NCBI RefSeq assembly: GCF_900103615.1
Contig: NZ_FNGW01000002.1
Location: 248,001 to 312,000, forward strand
Reading direction: 5' to 3'
From: Romboutsia lituseburensis DSM 797
GTDB lineage: Bacteria > Bacillota > Clostridia > Peptostreptococcales > Peptostreptococcaceae
DNA: 64,000 nt
The notes beneath the pieces are model-generated. The model did no database searches. It had not been told where the DNA came from and was given only the letters and a program-made list of their open reading frames with translations. Made by a program: the position numbers and the translations under genes. This document shows positions 61,466 through 64,000 of the stretch, one piece after another; within the stretch, counting starts at the first letter, position 1, and the number at the start of each line of letters is the position of its first letter.

Positions 61466-63286
61466 AGCATTATATTGAATTATCCTATTGCGCCCTTGCT
61501 CTTTAGCTATATATAAAGCTCTATCTGCTTGCTTTATTAAATTTATGCAATCACAGTTATTGTATATATTTGATTTTGCTACTCCAATACTTACTGTAAC
61601 TCTATCACTTATTAAAGAGTGTTCATGTAATATATTTAAACTATTTATATTATTTTTTATTTTTAAAGGTAATTTTTCAAAATAAGCTTTATCTTCATTG
61701 CATGATAATACTAAAAATTCTTCTCCTCCATACCTTATTACTATATCAGTTAATTCATTGCAGCTATTTTTTATTATTTGTGCTACATTTATTAGTACTT
61801 TATCTCCTTTTAAATGACCATAATTATCATTATAAGTTTTAAAGTAATCTATATCTATCATTATTGAACACATATTTTTAATATTACAAGATTTTGAAAT
61901 ATATTCTTCTAAATATGTTCTGTTAAAAACTTTTGTTAAAGGATCTTTATAAGATTCCTCTTTTATAGCCTTATTATATATATTTAAATTTTTTATTTTT
62001 TCTTCATTGTATATTTTCTCAAATTCTTTTTGCATTTTTTCATATTTTATAAAACTTTGCTTTTTTTGAATATAATCAAATATAGATTCACAAATCCTAT
62101 AGCTCTCCAAAGAATTTTTATAATCTTCTATTCTTTCATATACTTTACCTAAACGTGAATATACTTTTTTTTCATAGAATTTGCCCCACTTACGGCTATA
62201 TTCTAGAGATTTTTTATAATATTTTATACTACTATCATATATACCTAATTTAAAATAAAAATCACCTATTAGCATATTAATATTACAATCAAAATGTGTA
62301 TATTTGAAGTTATATTTAAATCTTTCATATTTATCTAAAGCATCTAATGCAAAACTAATACCTTGTTTTAAATTTTTATTATTTTTACAAAAAAACTTAG
62401 CTTTTAAATAAATTAACATTATACTCGTACTTTCATCTAATTCATTGTTGATATTTTTAATATATTCATCCATAACTTCTATGCAATAATAAGCTTTATG
62501 TAATTTATTCACTTCAAGGTATGATTCTATTAATGATATTATAGAATAATATTTTAATTCCATATTAAGATTATCATACTTTGAACTATAAACTAACTCT
62601 TCTAAATTCCTTATAGCTTCATTTGGATTATGTATACACTCTAAGTAAATACTAGCAAAATAGTATAAAACTAATCCTGTAATTTCCAATTCATCATACT
62701 TTTCTCCAATTCTCATGCTCTTAATAAAATACTTCATAGCTTTGATTTCATCTTGTAAAAAATATGCATATGTTGTTCCAATAGATAGATAGTAATATCC
62801 ACATTCCTTACCATTGCAAGATTCCATTAAAAATCTAATTTTTTCTATATATTTATTTAAGATGCCTCTGTGACATCGCTTCCATCTTAAAGCTATCAAC
62901 CTCTGAATATAAACTAATATTAATTCTTTTTTATTTTCTTTTTTTAAAATATTTACCCCTTTAATAAAGTAGCGTCTAGAAATTTTATATTCACTTTTAT
63001 TTAAATAAATACATGCTAATTTACAATAACATTTACCTCTCCACAAATTATTATTTATTTTATTAGATATATTTAAACATCTATTTGTATATTCTAAACT
63101 TTCATCTAAATCAGACTTTAACTCTCTCTCTATTGCATTTACATAATACATTTTTAAAATATCTAAATTTTCTTTTAAATTATCCTCTTTAAGTTTTTCT
63201 ATAAATTGAGTTAAGTTATCTATCTTTGATAAACAGGTCCTTCTTACTTCTATATCATATATAACTTTTTCTATGTTAAAATCCAT
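61439..63286 (-). CDS. TPR-GGDEF diguanylate cyclase
   Basis: A 615-residue cytoplasmic protein. Residues about 10-420 are helical TPR-like repeats (e.g. IGDFYFKLGIYDSSIKYYKKSLEYS, YEDYKNSLESYRICESIF). A coiled-coil linker and a GGDEF domain (about 445-605) follow, with the active loop RYGGEEF near residue 521. The RxxD inhibitory site is not present ahead of it, so product inhibition is unlikely. It makes c-di-GMP; the TPR part probably binds a protein or peptide partner. AAGGGGG precedes ATG 63286. Confidence 0.9.
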   Translation of the reverse strand: MDFNIEKVIYDIEVRRTCLSKIDNLTQFIEKLKEDNLKENLDILKMYYVNAIERELKSDLDESLEYTNRCLNISNKINNNLWRGKCYCKLACIYLNKSEYKISRRYFIKGVNILKKENKKELILVYIQRLIALRWKRCHRGILNKYIEKIRFLMESCNGKECGYYYLSIGTTYAYFLQDEIKAMKYFIKSMRIGEKYDELEITGLVLYYFASIYLECIHNPNEAIRNLEELVYSSKYDNLNMELKYYSIISLIESYLEVNKLHKAYYCIEVMDEYIKNINNELDESTSIMLIYLKAKFFCKNNKNLKQGISFALDALDKYERFKYNFKYTHFDCNINMLIGDFYFKLGIYDSSIKYYKKSLEYSRKWGKFYEKKVYSRLGKVYERIEDYKNSLESYRICESIFDYIQKKQSFIKYEKMQKEFEKIYNEEKIKNLNIYNKAIKEESYKDPLTKVFNRTYLEEYISKSCNIKNMCSIMIDIDYFKTYNDNYGHLKGDKVLINVAQIIKNSCNELTDIVIRYGGEEFLVLSCNEDKAYFEKLPLKIKNNINSLNILHEHSLISDRVTVSIGVAKSNIYNNCDCINLIKQADRALYIAKEQGRNRIIQYNAKKTLKVKL

Positions 63287-63319
63287 TTTTTCCCCCTTAA
63301 TAAAATTGAGGTTTATATG

Positions 63320-64000
63320 CTAATTTAAAAAATAGCTGTATTTGTTTCCTCCTTCACTTTTAGATATATATAATGCCTTATCTGCATTATTTATAAGATT
63401 GTAATAATCTTTACAGTCCTCATTTGAAGCGATACCTATACTTATACTTACAGTTGTATTAAAAGGAGAATCTTCATGTTTTATATTTAATTCATTAACT
63501 TGTTGTAATAGGGATTTGGCAGTTTTAATGCACTCTTCATAATCTATGTTTTTTAGTAATATTAAAAATTCTTCTCCTCCATACCTTATAGCTATATTAT
63601 TGTCCTTTATACAAGTATTTTTGATTATTTTTCCAATTTTATCTATTACCTTGTCACCTTCTATATGACCATATCTATCATTATATTTTTTGAAAAAATC
63701 TATATCTATCATAAATGCATATAAATCCCCAGATTTTATGTCTAATTTAGCATCTTCACATTCTAAATGTTCATTTAAAAATCTTCTATTTAATAATCCA
63801 CTAAGTACATCGGTGTTTCTTTTGTCTATTAATTCATTTTTTAATTCTGTTAGTTCCGATATCTTGTTTTTTTTATTTAATATATCATTCTCTTTAAGTA
63901 GAATTTCTGTATACTTTTGACTTTGCTTATCTAACCAGTTCTCTTTTAACTCCATATATAATTTTAAATGTTTTATAGATTTTGGGTAATCTTGCAATTT
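63320..64000 (-). CDS. second GGDEF protein, truncated by the window edge
   Basis: The C-terminal 226 codons of a longer gene that runs past position 64000. A TPR-like end (KSIKHLKLYMELKENW), a coiled coil, and a GGDEF domain with RYGGEEF are present; no RxxD site precedes it. It parallels the neighbouring gene closely (DIDFFKKYNDRYGHIEGDK vs DIDYFKTYNDNYGHLKGDK), suggesting duplication. The stop lies 33 bp from the next gene's start, so the two are likely co-transcribed. Confidence 0.85.
   Translation of the reverse strand, partial: KLQDYPKSIKHLKLYMELKENWLDKQSQKYTEILLKENDILNKKNKISELTELKNELIDKRNTDVLSGLLNRRFLNEHLECEDAKLDIKSGDLYAFMIDIDFFKKYNDRYGHIEGDKVIDKIGKIIKNTCIKDNNIAIRYGGEEFLILLKNIDYEECIKTAKSLLQQVNELNIKHEDSPFNTTVSISIGIASNEDCKDYYNLINNADKALYISKSEGGNKYSYFLN

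Overview
The window is AT-rich, Gram-positive, low-GC chromosomal DNA with strong GGAGG-type ribosome binding sites and dense Rho-independent terminators. Several traits point to an anaerobic, spore-forming clostridium of the Peptostreptococcaceae (the Clostridioides / Paraclostridium / Paeniclostridium / Romboutsia neighbourhood). These are the CWB2 cell-wall anchoring repeats, a collagen-like protein of exosporium type, ferredoxin-type aldo/keto reductases, the rpsB-to-ispG gene order, and TPP and yybP-ykoY riboswitches. I cannot name the genus or species from sequence alone. I see no prophage, insertion sequence, transposase, CRISPR array, tRNA or rRNA, so this looks like ordinary core chromosome with accessory surface genes.

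Layout. 1-8.4 kb: metabolism and ion transport (typA, a FabK/nitronate-monooxygenase-like flavoprotein, an Fe-S aldo/keto reductase, corA, and a Ca/Mn antiporter under a manganese riboswitch), plus two small membrane peptides. 8.4-14.7 kb: a long Sel1/TPR protein, an AEC permease, a DUF3810 membrane metallopeptidase-like protein and a MalY-type lyase. 14.8-18.8 kb: two GH13 alpha-glucosidases in an operon behind a perfect cre site; the distal one is fused to a maltose O-acetyltransferase. 18.9-24 kb: a YfcC permease, an AI-2E-family protein and an orphan hybrid-type sensor kinase. 24-29.7 kb: a Cys-rich collagen-like protein, thiD-thiE behind a TPP riboswitch, a GIY-YIG protein, cysK-cysE behind a promoter with twin operators, and a NUDIX hydrolase.

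29.8-39.4 kb: membrane and surface genes (DUF1294, polysaccharide deacetylase, NCS2 purine permease, VanZ, a 1250-residue M14 carboxypeptidase with three CWB2 repeats, DedA, and a glucan/choline-binding-repeat protein). 39.7-48.5 kb: the translation/lipid/isoprenoid operon rpsB-tsf-pyrH-frr-(small gene)-uppS-cdsA-dxr-rseP-ispG, all read leftward, with the rpsB promoter visible. 48.6-56.8 kb: envelope genes (DD-carboxypeptidase, DEAD helicase, SH3b-3D protein, MprF-like protein, SH3b amidase). 56.9-61.2 kb: the ribose operon rbsKACB. 61.4 kb to the end: two tandem GGDEF proteins, the second cut by the window edge.

Most notable observations: (i) two genes (3278 and 12209) each have a perfect Shine-Dalgarno followed after exactly 8 nt by ATA, with no usable ATG/GTG/TTG, which suggests AUA initiation; (ii) four WalR-type boxes lie in the divergent promoter between the YocH-like 3D protein and the mprF-like gene; (iii) the alpha-glucosidase/maltose acetyltransferase fusion; (iv) twin 17-bp palindromes straddle the cysK promoter; (v) a GC-rich structured leader with a 13-codon upstream ORF precedes corA. 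None of these alone proves a new system; the start-codon and promoter findings are the most directly visible in the sequence.
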